Origin: Uloborus plumipes
Lineage: Eukaryota; Arthropoda; Arachnida; Araneae; Uloboridae
DNA: 64,000 nucleotides
Direction: 5' to 3'
Assembly: GCA_038373865.1 (NCBI GenBank)
Contig: JAXGGA010002972.1
Span: 47,055 to 111,054, forward strand
The position numbers and the translations under genes are program-made. Positions 10,656 through 21,468 of the stretch are shown here, piece by piece (positions within the stretch are counted from its first letter, which is position 1; every line of letters starts with the position of its first letter). The notes beneath the pieces are model-generated. The model was given only the letters and a program-made list of their open reading frames with translations. It was not told the DNA's origin and did not search any database.

Positions 10656-12324
10656 TCTCTACTCTCTACTAATAATAAAGCTGAAGGTGGATCTGTCTGT
10701 CCTTTCCTTCCTTCCTTCTGTCTGTCTGTTACACGCGTAGAGCCAAAACCGCTCGGTCGATTTTCATGCCACTTGGCACAAAATTAGTTTGTAGCATGTA
10801 GTTTTGCACCTCGAAGCGATTTTTCTAGCGAATTCTTAGCGGAAATTCGATAAAATAGGGAAGAAATATTTCATACACATTTTCAAGTCTTATGTCATTC
10901 GAAAGCTTGAAATTTTCTGCATAAAATAAAGTTTTTTCGAAGTTTCTACGATCATCAGGAGAGCTGTAATAATTGTTTTTAGAATCCCGAAATTCAAGGC
11001 TTACCTTTAGTAAAGCAAGCCAAACGATTCTAAAATGGTTGATCTCTAGAATAAAATTTGTTTGAAAAGAGAGATAAAATGAATTATTTTATCAACCGAA
11101 ATCAACTTTTCATGTTGTTACTATGGTTACGTGTTCATACTTATTTTTGTTTCGTTCTTTTTCCAGAGTTGCCACACGTAGTATTTTTGATTTTACGGTT
11201 GTATTTTTTCGTCCCAAATAAGGAGCGTAGTATTTTTCTGGCAGCCCTGTTTCCAATATACTAATGACTTAATTAAAAGATTTGGCAGATTTTTTTTTTT
11301 TTTTCATTTTCATAGATTTCGCATTTCAGCAACATTGATTTTGGCAACGTTTGGAAACAGTAGTATTTTGTAATATTTTTTTTAGAGGAGGCGTAGTATT
11401 TTTTTGTTCCAATTCTCTGGCAACCCTGTCTTTTTCCCGGTGAAGATGCTTTGGGACCCTGCTTGGCGCGTTTTCAAAAAGTCAACTACGCAAAATAGCT
11501 AGGGTTACCACGCTTGGCGCGCCTATCGCTCATTTAGCGAGAAAAGGGTACCTAAGCACAGATTAACCAAATATCGTATCAATTGCGACATTGCATAGTT
11601 CTTTTTAAAGTGTTTCATTTCGGAAAATGTATTGTTTTGATTTTTAAGCTAGGAAAGAAAACTTTCTTCTTCTTTTATACTTTGGTAAGATTTCTGTTGG
11701 TTTCTGTTATCAATAAAATTGTTCTTATTTTCTCTTTTGGCTTATTTTTTTGTGCATCTCCCTTGGGGTTGCATTCGAATGTTCCAAGGGGGTGTTTTAC
11801 CCCATTTATCGGGTAAATCGGTGTTTTCAATGCAAGATGATATGAATTGGTTAACAAAAGTGATATGAATTGGCGCGACCACTTGGCGATATATCGCCAA
11901 GCTTTTGATCGCCAAGTATTTGATGCCAATGTGGCGAATTTTTTTTTTTTTTTGATTTAGGTTCAATTTGGCGCTGTTGGCAAAATTTTGCGAAAAATCC
12001 ACTGAATGATGTTAAAATCGACGATATTTAGGAGATTAATCATTGTAAAACATTTTTTTTGCATTGTTTTCGTAGCAAACTAGGGATATAAATGTTTGAA
12101 CTGTTATCTTGCTCACTCCAAGCACTATTTTAGCACTTAAGGCATCTACTAAGAAATTTACACGTAAAATTAAGAAGTGTGGGGTCCATATCAGATTTTT
12201 ATATCACTTGGAATTAATTGTAGTTGAATAAAACTGAAATAGAGCATTTTTTCTGCTATATCAATTATTTTACAAATGAACTTTTAATTTTATACCACGG
12301 GCAAAGCCGTGCGGGTACCGCTAG
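10656..12324 (+). mobile_element. Non-autonomous Helitron, about 1.67 kb
   Basis: The 5' end is TCTCTACTCTCTACTAATAATAAAG-like and starts at 10656 after an A; an alternative start is 10663. The 3' end has the small hairpin GCGGGTACCGC and then CTAG before a T at 12325. The text after the 5' end (ATCTGTCTGTCC and AAAACCGCTCGGTCGATTTT) is shared with the minus-strand Helitron end at 18673. No Rep/helicase is encoded. The interior carries fragments of other repeats, including one shared with 60.7-61.2 kb. Confidence 0.8.
11742..12200 (-). repeat. Interspersed repeat with TTGGCGA array (second copy near 61 kb)
   Basis: Compared with 60734-61197 in the opposite orientation, the two share GTATGGACCCCACACT-type edge sequence, the TTGCATTCGAATGTTCC segment, TGATATGAATTGGCGC and a cluster of TTGGCGA/TCGCCAA words. 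It lies inside the Helitron and was probably captured or inserted there. No coding capacity is seen, and no recognised superfamily is assigned. Confidence 0.6.
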
Positions 12325-12904
12325 TAGTTATTATATTATCGTTATTATTTTAAGAATAGAAATGACTGCAAGACTTAAAAATTACAGAGAAAACAAATAG
12401 CTGAATTTTGAGCATATGTTTCAATTGATTGCATACCGATCTCTAGAAAAAAAAAGTGTGAAGCAAAATTCGACCAAGCACACGTGAGAAAAATTTATCA
12501 TTAAAAAATCTCAATGTTGCAATAGTTTCCAAATTTGCAGAATCGTCAGCAAAATTTTTCGATCGTGAAATTTTTCGGGAGGTCAACTGTGACCTCCCAC
12601 TAGAATACATCTGAAGATACCTCACCGAATCTACTTTATCCAATATTTTAAAGCTAGTAATATGTGCATTCAATAGTTCTCTCAGGATTTCACGTTTTTA
12701 GAGTTAATTTCAATTAAAAAACTAAAAATTATAAAAATTTAGACAAAATTAAATGTTTTTAGTATTTTTCTCTTAAAAAAAACAAATTTAAATACATCAT
12801 TACTATGTACTTAAATTTTCAGCAGATCTGATCTACTTGATGGACACATTTTACTGTGAGAAAAAAGCATTAAAATGAGCTACAAAAAAAAAAATATTCT
12901 CTTG
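12325..12904. other. Spacer between Helitron and Penelope-like element
   Basis: No gene. At about 12575-12600 GGGAGGTCAACTGTGACCTCCC is a palindromic word that recurs in the hAT MITE at 30330 and near 57815, so part of this spacer is probably a fragment of that family. Confidence 0.4.
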
Positions 12905-12932
12905 AAAACGAGACGAGACCCCTTCAATTAAA

Positions 12933-13960
12933 TCCTTACATTTTGAAGTTGGTCCATATGTGACACTTCATAAAGACCCGAGTACTAAAGAGGTCAACTT
13001 GATTAGAAACATTGTGAAGGCTTCTTCTATCATAAGTGATTCTTCAAAAAGGTGTTTGATTCCTTCTGTTGCACACTGTGCCCGATTTTATGCTTTACCA
13101 AAGGTCCATAAACCAAACGTTCCTCTTAGGCCAATTGTTTCAAACATTGGCACAGCTTCTTACAAACTAGCTAAGCATTTAGTTTCCATTTTTTCTCCTC
13201 TTTTGACCAGCAATTCTTTCACTGTTAAAAATTCCATTGACTTTGTTCAAAAGTTACGTTGCTTTAAGCCTCACGGCGGGCGTAACGATGGCTTCTTTTG
13301 ACATGAAATCACTTTTCACTAATGTACCTGTTACTGGAGCACTGGATTGTCTCAAGTTGAGACTCCAGGAACATCATTTTTCTAGTTTTGAGGTTGATGA
13401 ACTTGTTTCTCTTACTCGTGCTTGTCTTGAGCAGAATACTTTTGTATTTGATGGTGTTTACTATCGCATGTCCGAAGGTTTAGCGATGGGTAACCCTTTG
13501 AGCCCTATTTTAAGTGACATTTATATACACTACTTTGAGGTAAAACTTTTTGAAACCATAAAGTTTCCGTTCTATGTTCGTTATGTTGACGATTGCTTTG
13601 TTTTGCTTGACCAAAACCAAGTTAATAATGAGATTTTACTTTCCACTCTTAATTCTATCGATCCTTGCATCCAATTCACTATTGAAATGGAAATGGAAAG
13701 TTCTCTCTCATTCTTGGACGTTTTGATTACTAAAAGTAATAACGATTTTATGACTTCAGTGAATCGAAAGCCCTTTGCTGTTACACTACCTCCTCACAAC
13801 TACTCTTCTCATCCTCGAAACCAAAAGTGTTCATTCAAGGCTTTTGTGTTTGGTGCTTTGAATATCTGTTCTTCATCCAGTTCTTTAAATACTGAGCTTT
13901 CTTATTTAAAAGCTGTGGCTTTTGATCGGGGTTACTCGCCCAAGATTATTGATTCTATAT
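12933..13960 (+). pseudogene. Penelope-like reverse transcriptase, frameshifted
   Basis: The first block contains ARFYALPKVHKPNVPLRPIV (residues typical of Penelope RT motifs 1-2) and then SYKLAKHLVSIFSPLL. A one-base frameshift near 13255-13290 moves the frame, after which MASFDMKSLFTNVP (motif A, catalytic D), MGNPLSPILSDIYIHYFE (motif B) and FYVRYVDDCFVLL (motif C, YVDD) follow in one frame. Later parts of the thumb (SFLDVLITKS, TSVNRKP) are intact up to DSI at 13959. All three RT catalytic aspartates are visible, but the frameshift, the missing N-terminus and the following insertion make it inactive. No ATG-based start is assigned because the 5' end is truncated. Confidence 0.9.
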
Positions 13961-15401
13961 GGGTGATTCTACAAAAATGGACAAATTTGTGTTCCATACT
14001 GATTGCTCTTTTTGTTTTTAATTTAATAAAAAACTATTTTGGGAATATTTTTATGCGTCTTTTGTTCTATAATTTTCGTTATCAACATTGTCAATATTTA
14101 ATTATTATTCATTTAAAAAAGGATATTCGATTAAAATGTCATCCACATGCCCTGTCCCATAGGTGCAATTTTCACAATCAATGGAACATAGATTTAAAAA
14201 AAATAAGTGATTTTTTTTCAAGAGTTTTTTATTTATAAATATGAATGTGTGCCAGATGTAAATCACAAAAAAAGCAAAATAATATGAAAATAATATCTCT
14301 AAAAGTTAATCTAAACTTTGTCCCAGCGATTATCAGTCATCCACATGTCTAAAAAGTAGAGCCGCTATATAGACAGGCCGACGCATCAAGATTAAGTTTC
14401 ACCACTTTGGATCCAATTCCTTAACTTTTACTTTCATATTTTCATTGTTGCGGAGTAGGGTTACCAGAAAAAAGTTTTGGCACATTGCTAAGCTTTGCCA
14501 AATCCGCGTGCCGCTAATAATTGCTCACAGTGAAAAATTACCAAAACGCGATTACTGGCCAGAAAAGACAACCTCTCAAACACACAAGCACGCGTTGGAT
14601 CCAAAGTGGTGAAACTTAATCTTGATGCGCCGGCTCGTATATATAGGGGCCTTACTAAAAAGTATAGATATTTTTCTCTGAAATGTTTTATTTCAAAATC
14701 TGGCAACACATTTTAAAATAAAGCATGGAACTTTGTTATTCCTGGCTGAGGATTAATTTTGCTGTTCTGCAATTACTTTTTGATAAAAAGCAAGCTAAAC
14801 TCAACTTTCAAGGCAAGTGTTTTTTATCTTTGTCATTAACATGCCCCACAGAATGCATGTAAAATGTACATGTAAATAAATTTTGATAATGAATAATCCT
14901 AAGGCTTACATTTGTGGGTTCTAATTCGAAGTGAAGCCGAAAAATATTCAGGTATGACTTTTGGAGAACACAATTACTTGTGATTTGTCATTCACATGCC
15001 CTTTTTCTATTGTCATTCACATGCCCAATATAAGACACGTGGATGAATCAAAAGCCAAACTATGACAGTACAATATTTAAAAATTATGTCCAACAGTTTA
15101 CTGGTTAAAAAAATTCATTAATATACCTATTGTGTTTGTGTTATTCACATACTTACTGTGTTATATTCACATACCCATTGTGTCATCCACATGTCCTTTT
15201 TATCATTCACATATGCCTTCAAAAAAAAAAAATAAAAATCCAAAAATACAATAAAATACTTAAACATTTAAGCTCTGTTGATATTCTATTTTAATTATGT
15301 AACATATCAAGTGCTTTGCTGATTTTTTTCAGATTTTTAATTTTAAATTAATTTTTTGAAATCTACATGTTAGAAATATTCCCATTTTTGTAGAATCACC
15401 C
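13961..15401. mobile_element. 1,441-bp element with GGGTGATTCTAC ends and 4-bp TSD
   Basis: Terminal inverted repeats are GGGTGATTCTACAAAAATGG and its reverse complement. ATAT flanks both ends (13957-13960 and 15402-15405). Removing the insert and one ATAT restores the Penelope frame DSIYNRLI across the junction, which fixes the boundaries. A direct motif like GTCATTCACATGCCC recurs about eight times (near 14138, 14336, 14987, 15012, 15139, 15161, 15181 and 15202). No transposase is recognised. End sequence and TSD length match the GGGTCATTCCA elements elsewhere in the window. Confidence 0.85.
14359..14654. mobile_element. MITE with 10-bp TSD (MULE-like), copy 1
   Basis: Starts GAGCCGCTATATAGACAGGC and ends TATAGGGGCCTTA. 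Inner arms (GCATCAAGATTAAGTTTCAC, CACTTTGGATCC) form an inverted repeat of about 55 bp. CTAAAAAGTA flanks both sides (14349-14358, 14655-14664). Target duplications of 9-11 bp are typical of Mutator-like elements. It is nested in the 1,441-bp element. The second copy is at 15660-15943. Confidence 0.85.
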
Positions 15402-16213
15402 ATATATAATAGGCTAATAAAACCCTCTCATTCTACAAGGTTTCCGATTCTAAGGTTGGTTACACCATTGTTTTGCCTTTTTATCCAAAAATAAGTCATC
15501 AAGTTGCAAAGATTTTGAAAAAGTTTGGTTTCGATATTTCTTTCTCTCCTGTGAACAAAATCAAGTTTACAAACTTGAAGCATCCCATTGATTGCCAAAG
15601 CAACTGGGGCATTTATAGCATCTCTTGCAAATGCGGACTTAGCTATGTAGGCCAGACTAGAGCCGCTATATATACAGGCCGACGCATCAAGCTTAAGTTT
15701 TACCACTTTGGATCCAACTTATGAACTGTGACTTTCAGTTTTCATTGTTGCGGCGCTAGGGTTTCCAGAAAAAGTTTCGGGACATTGCCAAGCTTTGTTA
15801 AATTCACGTGAAAAATTACCAAAACGCGATAACTCGCCAGAAAAGACAACCACTCACCGAAAAAGACAACTCTCAATCACGTTCTGGATCCAAAGTGGTC
15901 AAACTTAATCTTGATGCGCCGGCTCGTCTATATAGGGGCCTTAGGCCAGACTAAGCGGCCTCTGAAGTACCGTCTGAAAGAGCATCAAAATTATGTTAAA
16001 CATAAAGAACTAGCACGCTCTTCCATTGCTCAGCATTGTTGGACTTCTAGTCACTGCTTTGATTTTTCTTCGGCTAGAATTATTTGTAAATGTTCGTCAG
16101 TTTATGACCTCGATTTTTGGGAAGCTTACTATATTTGGAAAAATTCCTATTCTCTGGTGAATGATTTTTCCAGTGTTCCATTTTTCCCTGACATCTGGAA
16201 GCAATTTTTATAA
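15402..16213 (+). pseudogene. Penelope-like GIY-YIG endonuclease domain, split by a MITE
   Basis: After the linker YNRLIKP a frameshift near 15422 leads into KVGYTIVLPFYPKISHQVAK, then IDCQSNWGIYSISCKCGLSY and VGQT at about 15655. Here a MITE (15660-15943) interrupts. The frame resumes as GQTKRPLKYRLKEH with HCW and the downstream region ending DIWKQFL at 16213. GIYSISC plus LSYVGQT match the GIY and YIG elements of the nuclease; R and the ...WEAYYI glutamate are also visible. Family knowledge: this domain nicks target DNA for Penelope integration. The frameshift and the insertion inactivate this copy. Confidence 0.88.
15660..15943. mobile_element. MITE with 10-bp TSD (MULE-like), copy 2, inside GIY-YIG
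   Basis: Same termini as copy 1 (GAGCCGCTATATATACAGGC and TATAGGGGCCTTA) and the same interior inverted repeat. GGCCAGACTA flanks it at 15650-15659 and 15944-15953. Because the target encodes the conserved VGQT segment, the duplication can be read directly as duplicated coding sequence. Confidence 0.88.
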
Positions 16214-16313
16214 TTTCGTTTTCTACTGTTTTCTCCCGCCCTTTTTTCTTTCCCCTACTTTCCTTTGCTGTCTTCCCCTTTTCTTCGCTCTCCTGGCTGT
16301 TTCGCCGATCGCT

Positions 16314-16377
16314 GATTGGTCGGTGTTTTCCCGCTCCTATCGTGAGTTCAAGCGCACTGGCCCATTTGTTATAAATA
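16314..16377 (+). promoter_or_regulatory. CCAAT/TATA-like promoter in Penelope 3' region
   Basis: GATTGGTC (inverted CCAAT box) at 16314 is followed 55 bases later by TTATAAATA at 16369. Penelope-like elements often carry repeated terminal regions in which a promoter lies, so the position 3' of the endonuclease is sensible. No transcript evidence can be read from sequence, and a GC-richer patch around it may make chance matches look better. Confidence 0.35.
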
Positions 16378-16589
16378 CCAGGGCCCACGTCGCCCCTAAG
16401 GCGGAGACGCCCAATGAGGCCGCATAGGCGATTTGAAACGAAGCAACTGTTACACTCCCATGATCTCGGGTAAAAGGAGCATCTACCCAAGCTCTGAATG
16501 CCCCAAGCAAATTATTGTGCAGGTGCAGGTGCAGGTGCTTCGCGCTCAGTTCTCTTACAGCTTTCGTGTTGTTTGCTGAGCTTCTTGCA

Positions 16590-16635
16590 CTGAGGAAGGG
16601 GCTCTACTGTAGCCTTGAAATAGCTATTTGCTGTA
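16590..16635 (+). ncRNA. Hammerhead-ribozyme-like core in Penelope 3' region
   Basis: CTGAGGA (16590-16596) fits the CUGANGA core. It is followed by a 20-base segment that can pair as a bulged stem, then GAAA (16617-16620). The next bases can form a 5-bp stem III (ATAGC with GCTGT) closing on GTA, a permitted cleavage triplet (NUH). Hammerheads are known in Penelope-like elements. Stem I is not evident, so this copy may be degraded or fortuitous. Confidence 0.35.
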
Positions 16636-16739
16636 CTTTCTACCTTATTTGTGCTTTATTTACGTTGGTTTTTAACTTCAAATATAGTTCAGCACAAAGC
16701 TTATTTGATCATTTTTCATTTAATCTCAGCCTAGTCGGA

Positions 16740-17506
16740 AACTAAGGGCCCGGCGATTAGGTAGTAAAAATTTGAGTGGTGTAAGTTTTATGGGAGAGGG
16801 GGGGGGGGGGCGCCGATCAATTGAGCCTGAATTGATTTGGGAAAGAGAGCTGGAAGTGCTAATGAGAGTCTTATTTTCAAGTATATTTTACAGCTAATGA
16901 GAATTTGAATTGTCATTTTTTTTTTGTATTTCTTCAAATTTTCACTCGTTTAATAGTTAAAAGAAAAAAGAAACTTTCTTTTGCCATTTGAAATGAAAAA
17001 AAAAAAAAACTTTTTTTTTCTGTTTTACATTATAAAACATTTCGGGGTTTCGGGGGGGGGGGCGTCGCCCCCTTCTGGATGCGGCCTTGGTAAGATGTAG
17101 TGCTTTTGCGTTTGCTCCCAAACTAAAATAAAACGGTTGCACAAAAGAAAACCAAAAGCACATCATTCGCTGTCTACTAATCTCGAAGCAAAGAATAATA
17201 ACGTCAATCAACTGCGGCAACACAATTTCGCCGAACCAATATGGATAAACTTTCCACAAAAAGTAAGAGTCAAAGCGCTTTTTTATGAAAAATTGTGCTT
17301 TTCGGGTGAGAACATTTACGGCGTAAGAACATTTTTTTATTTTTGAACTCTTTTCATTGGAATCGCATATTGCATCATGCTTATATGAGATCTAATGCGC
17401 TTATGAGCCTAGTTATGATTTTATTAAGTTAGCCGAAAGCTTGAGATGGTAAATGAAGAGTAGATTTTTTTCAATTCATGTTTAAATGACAAAAAATGAG
17501 CCCATA
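16740..17506. other. Intergenic with G-rich tracts
   Basis: No gene. G-runs at about 16798-16810 and 17052-17062 and short A- and T-runs dominate. GGCGTCGCCCCCTTCTGGAT near 17061 resembles eroded hAT termini, but no matching opposite end was found. Confidence 0.4.
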
Positions 17507-18395
17507 TCTCAAGTAGCATAATCCCGTTACATCACGTTTTCCCGAAGAGTTGACATAACGTTACTTGTAACGTAAAAAGAGCGATAATTTGTCAAGTTGC
17601 ATTTCGGTAATGCAACGGTTGCAAAACAGTTGCTTGTCACGGTTTGTCAACGATACTGAAACGCTACATCAATGACATTTTTAACGTTATATCAACCTTT
17701 ATTTGCAACGCTTCATGACGTTGCAGCAGCGTTCGACTTTTCACCGATTCATCAAGATCAAAGATTTACAAACATTTTAAATAAAAATTATATAATTGAA
17801 TGATTTTATTCAATTGCTTTTGTCAAAAAAAAAAAAAAAAAAAATCATCTTTATTCAAACCGATCAAGGTGATCTTTATCGACGTTGATCAACGACGATA
17901 ATACTATTTTAGGGTTACGGACTCTTAAGAAATTTCCAAAATACTAAAATAGGAAAAGCATGTTTTTAGAACTAAAGACAACGAATACTAACCAGAAAGA
18001 AAAAACTTCACAAAAAAAATAATGCAGAATACATACCTGTATTTGAATCTAATTGACTGATTGAGCAAAATTACAAAATGAAAACCGATGACGCACAACA
18101 CAACAGCAGAGACTCGACAATGAAGAATGCAAAGATTCCGGCCAAAAGCGACTAGTTGAGCAGTGGATGTAGCAAACAACGATAAGCAACGTGATGTTGC
18201 GTTATCTTTTAGCATGTTTGTCAACGTTTCAAGTATAATTAATTTGCCACGAAATGTTGCGTTTCAAAATTTTGCTTTTTTGACGAATCTTCAAAATAGC
18301 GTGTTATCACGTTGCCTGGAAAACAGTAACGATCTGTCAACCAATTGTAACGTAATGAAACGTAAAGGTTGCGTTTCAGTGTTACTTGGGATCTG
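17507..18395. repeat. Putative element rich in GTAACG/TTGCAACG words
   Basis: Edges ATCTCAAGTAGCATAATCCC and, reverse-complemented from the right, ATCCCAAGTAACACTGAAAC are roughly inverted. The interior repeats words such as GTAACG, TTGCAACG, GTTGCGTT and CGTTACTTG on both strands. A T/A-rich centre lies at 17760-18000. No target duplication or coding region was found, so element status is an inference. Confidence 0.4.
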
Positions 18396-18439
18396 TTCAA
18401 TGTAAAGTTTACTCAGTTGAGCAGAGTATTATACAGTAA

Positions 18440-18673
18440 GGAGTCCTGCTTTTATTTTGGAATCACAAATCAAGATTTCAAGACATTTCTTCATTTTTTT
18501 TTACTAGACTAGAAAAAACAAACCGAATTTTCGAAAAAACGCGTCGAGGTGCATACAGCCATGCTTTTACAATTTTGTGCCAAATTCTATGAAAACCGAC
18601 TGAACGGTGTTGGCCTAGCCCTACGCTCGTCACAAACAGACAGATCCACTTTCTCCTTTATTATTAGTAGAGA
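18440..18673 (-). mobile_element. Helitron 5' end fragment, minus strand
   Basis: Read on the minus strand from 18673, the sequence starts TCTCTACTAATAATAAAGGA and continues GTGGATCTGTCTGTTTG and the CGGTTTTCATAGAATTTGGC region. This is the same 5' end as the plus-strand Helitron at 10656. It is preceded by an A on that strand. The 3' end is not found, so the fragment is truncated; the inner limit is approximate. Confidence 0.7.
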
Positions 18674-20054
18674 TAGGATAGAGATACTCAGTTATCTCAA
18701 AACGCAAAAATCTGTAGCGGCATTTTCATTCATAAAAATAATTTCAACTTTTTTCTTTATTAGACAATTAATTTTCGAAATTGGCAACGCCTTCGCGACT
18801 GACTTGAATTGTTTTGGTTGCATCCTCTCTGATCGGAATTATGACAAGCGTGTACTTTCCTAATTAAAATTCCTTTACTATTGGACGCTTGTCGACCTTT
18901 TGTCATTCATATTCTGTTCTATAGGAATAAAATGATTCATTCCATCTGGACTTCTTAAGTTTTCTGCGGAGGAATAGTTTGATTCCCGTTGGTAATAATT
19001 ATTCTGCTTTCATGGTTTTTACTTTTAACATTGCTCGCTAGTGCGGCTTTATTAAAAAGTTTTGCTCTTTGACCAGTGCTGTTGTTATTCGTTTGCTAAA
19101 CTGCTAAAATTGTGTGATATCTGACTCATTTTAGGGTCTTTATTTGGTTCAAATGCGTCCGAAAGTTAACATTATTCGTTTCAATTAAACATTTGAAATG
19201 CGGTTTATGAAATTCCATTGGATACCAGAACGTATTTAAGGGGAGAATTGAAGGAGTACGAGTCACTCTCGAAAGAAAACTAAGACTACTCACTTTGATT
19301 AGGCATTTTAAAATTTAACTTGGGGGAAAAAGTTTTCGTTATTTTGGGCTTGGTGTTTCCCTTATTAAATTCCTACGCTCCTGGTTTAGCAAGAAAGAAT
19401 GTAAAAAAAAAAAAAAAAAGGAAGAAGCAATGCAAGTATTAATTTTGTTTGTTGAACTGAATTCTTAGACCATAGTTCGGTTGTTATTGTTGCAAATTTT
19501 TGGTTGTTATTTGTGGAAGCGATGACAGAAAGGATTTGATGAATAATAGGAAGAAAAATGTAATTGATATAAAGAAGATAGTTCAATACCTGAATAATAT
19601 CATCTCATTTGCTTTTAAGATGAATATTCTCCTCCTCTTTATGATGATTTTACACATGAGGACATACACAAAAATTTTCTTTATAATGCTTTAGATTTGC
19701 TGAAAAATGTATTTTTATTTTTCACATTCATCCCAGTGAAATAAAATGAAAAATGCTTTCCTTTTCCTTCAAATTCATCTCAGTGAGATGAAAAAGAGTT
19801 CAACATCTTGTTTAGTTTCATACTCAAAGAGTACCACTCATTCCAAGAATAAGACACCCCCCCCCCTGGAAAAAAATCCCCTTAAAAACATCACACCAAA
19901 ACTTTTGATGGTGTTATCTTTACAATCAGATCTTTTGGGCATACTAGACTCATAGATTGGGTGCTTGTGTCCTTTCAATCCTTGCTTTATTTGTAACAAA
20001 AAAGGTAGAGGTCAGTGTTAGAAATAAGAGTTTAAATTTAGGGTTAATAAATGC
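18674..20054. other. Intergenic, no gene recognised
   Basis: AT-rich DNA with an A-run at 19403-19419 and a C-run near 19857-19867. The short open frames show no domain or conserved composition. Confidence 0.5.
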
Positions 20055-20062
20055 GCCTTGTA

Positions 20063-20231
20063 CAGGCCCGTCATTTAGGGGGGGCAGGGGGGGTCAATTT
20101 CCCCCTTGACTTTGAGAAATCAATGAATTTACATATAAGTGGGTGTGGTTTTTGCTGTTTTCTGGTGAAATTGTATTGTGTTTTCACCCTTTGCCCCCCC
20201 CCCCCTGGAAAAACTTGAAATGACGTCCGTG
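20063..20231. mobile_element. Short hAT MITE, 169 bp, perfect 8-bp TSD
   Basis: It starts CAGGCCCGTCATTT and ends AAATGACGTCCGTG, and is flanked by GCCTTGTA at 20055-20062 and 20232-20239. G- and C-runs near 20080-20105 and 20195-20206 lie inside. Confidence 0.85.
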
Positions 20232-20658
20232 GCCTTGTATGAGTTTCTGCCACTTGTAATTTATCAAACACCACTCACAATATAATTTTTATTAAAATGA
20301 AAAGCATTGCTGTATGCTATACACTGCTGATAGTATATTTTCAAAATATACAGGAAGAAAAAGTTTTTTTGAAAACGAAGTTAATTACATTTAAAAATTA
20401 CTCAAACAAATTTTCTTTTGGCTATTCTTTACCTCAGTGAGTCGGGAAAAATGATCCAAAACTTTAGGCGTCAAATTGGACGCTTAGGGTTGGCAATCTT
20501 ATCATCAAATCAAACTTTTGTTTGCAAAACAAAAGTAACAATTTCTTATTTCTGACTCTGCTGTCTTAGCCCTGCCTTGGTAGTGGTAACTTGCAGCTCA
20601 TTACAGGACTAATTGTTTCAACTGGTAGAAATTTTTCAGAAGCACTATTGGTATCAAT

Positions 20659-21172
20659 CCATTAATGCCCAGCGTCCCTTTTTAGGGACGGTCCAAAAAG
20701 TGTGTCTGAATTTACCAAAGATGAACATTTCAACCAAATAGTAGTGTTCAATTATGACTTTGGTATTGTTTCAATTCATTTTTTCAGATTGCAGCACATA
20801 ACCATTGTAAAGTGTGTTCTGTAGTTGTTTTATTATGATCTTTATCAAGAATTACATCGTTCACAATCTCAAGAACAAAAAGCTAAGTTTTAAAAATTAT
20901 TCCCAGCTTCCCAGTTTATGTTAATTGCTGCTTTTATTTCTTCTTATGAAATGTCTTTTTAAATATTATATCGTAGGCAGAAAAAAAATTCAGTAAAAAA
21001 AGCATGTACCCTCTGGTGCCTAATGTTCCTTCTTAGTGACGATTTTTTTTCTTAATAAAAAAAAAATAATTTTTACATGATATTTTTAGAATTATTTTTC
21101 CTGTCCATTAAACAATTTGTAACCAGTATACAAAATATCTTTGGAAAAAAAAAGGCAGGCATTAATGGGTTA
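20659..21172. mobile_element. TTAA-type MITE (CCATTAATGCC ends), degraded copy
   Basis: Left end CCATTAATGCCCAGCGTCCC and right end GGCATTAATGGGTTA match the better copy at 35101-35606 in the opposite orientation; both share GGGACG, TGAACACTATTATTTGGTTG-like sequence and the GTACC...GCATGT region. The left TTAA is mutated to CAAT. Confidence 0.75.
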
Positions 21173-21410
21173 TGCAATACACTGCCAACTCGTTCATTTC
21201 GATCCATAGACTGCAGTTTCAGACTTATTATGCCCTCATCAGCATGGAATACGAAAGTGAACGAGTTGGAAGCAAAAATCCTCTTATAGAGCTAAGAGAG
21301 CCGATTTTTGCCTCCAACTGGTTCACTTTCGTATTCCATGCTGATGATGGCATAATAAGTCTGAAACTGCAGTCCATGGATCGAAATGAACGAGTTGGCG
21401 GTGTATTGCA
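21173..21410. repeat. Palindrome with two 108-bp arms
   Basis: The left arm 21173-21280 and right arm 21303-21410 are each exactly 108 bases and near-perfect reverse complements, with a 22-base spacer. The edges are TGCAATACAC and GTGTATTGCA. Overlapping open frames here come from the symmetry. It abuts the right edge of a TTAA-type MITE. Confidence 0.85.
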
Positions 21411-21468
21411 TGTTCCTGCCTTAGCCCTTGCTTAGGGGCGGTTACTCACTGCTTTATTAATGGGTTAA

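Larger units (their letters stand above)
12905..16730 (+). mobile_element. 5'-truncated Penelope-like retroelement with nested insertions
   Basis: Reverse transcriptase (about 12930-13960) is followed by a GIY-YIG endonuclease (about 15402-16213), the order that defines Penelope-like elements with endonuclease. The N-terminal part of the RT is absent. A 1,441-bp element interrupts the RT-endonuclease linker, a MITE sits inside that element, and a second copy of the same MITE breaks the GIY-YIG domain. The 3' untranslated part contains a CCAAT/TATA-like stretch and a hammerhead-like core. The 3' limit is approximate. Confidence 0.85.

Noticed and set aside
13237..14238. 333-codon frame taken as a single protein
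   Set aside because: Only residues up to about 241 are Penelope RT; the rest is read through the terminal repeat and interior of the 1,441-bp insertion.
16080..16490. 136-codon minus-strand frame opposite the Penelope 3' end
   Set aside because: Antisense shadow of the GIY-YIG frame and a pyrimidine-rich 3' UTR.
21077..21435. Two overlapping plus-strand open frames of 70-87 codons
   Set aside because: They are produced by the 108-base palindrome; the same residues appear in mirrored order, with no domain.
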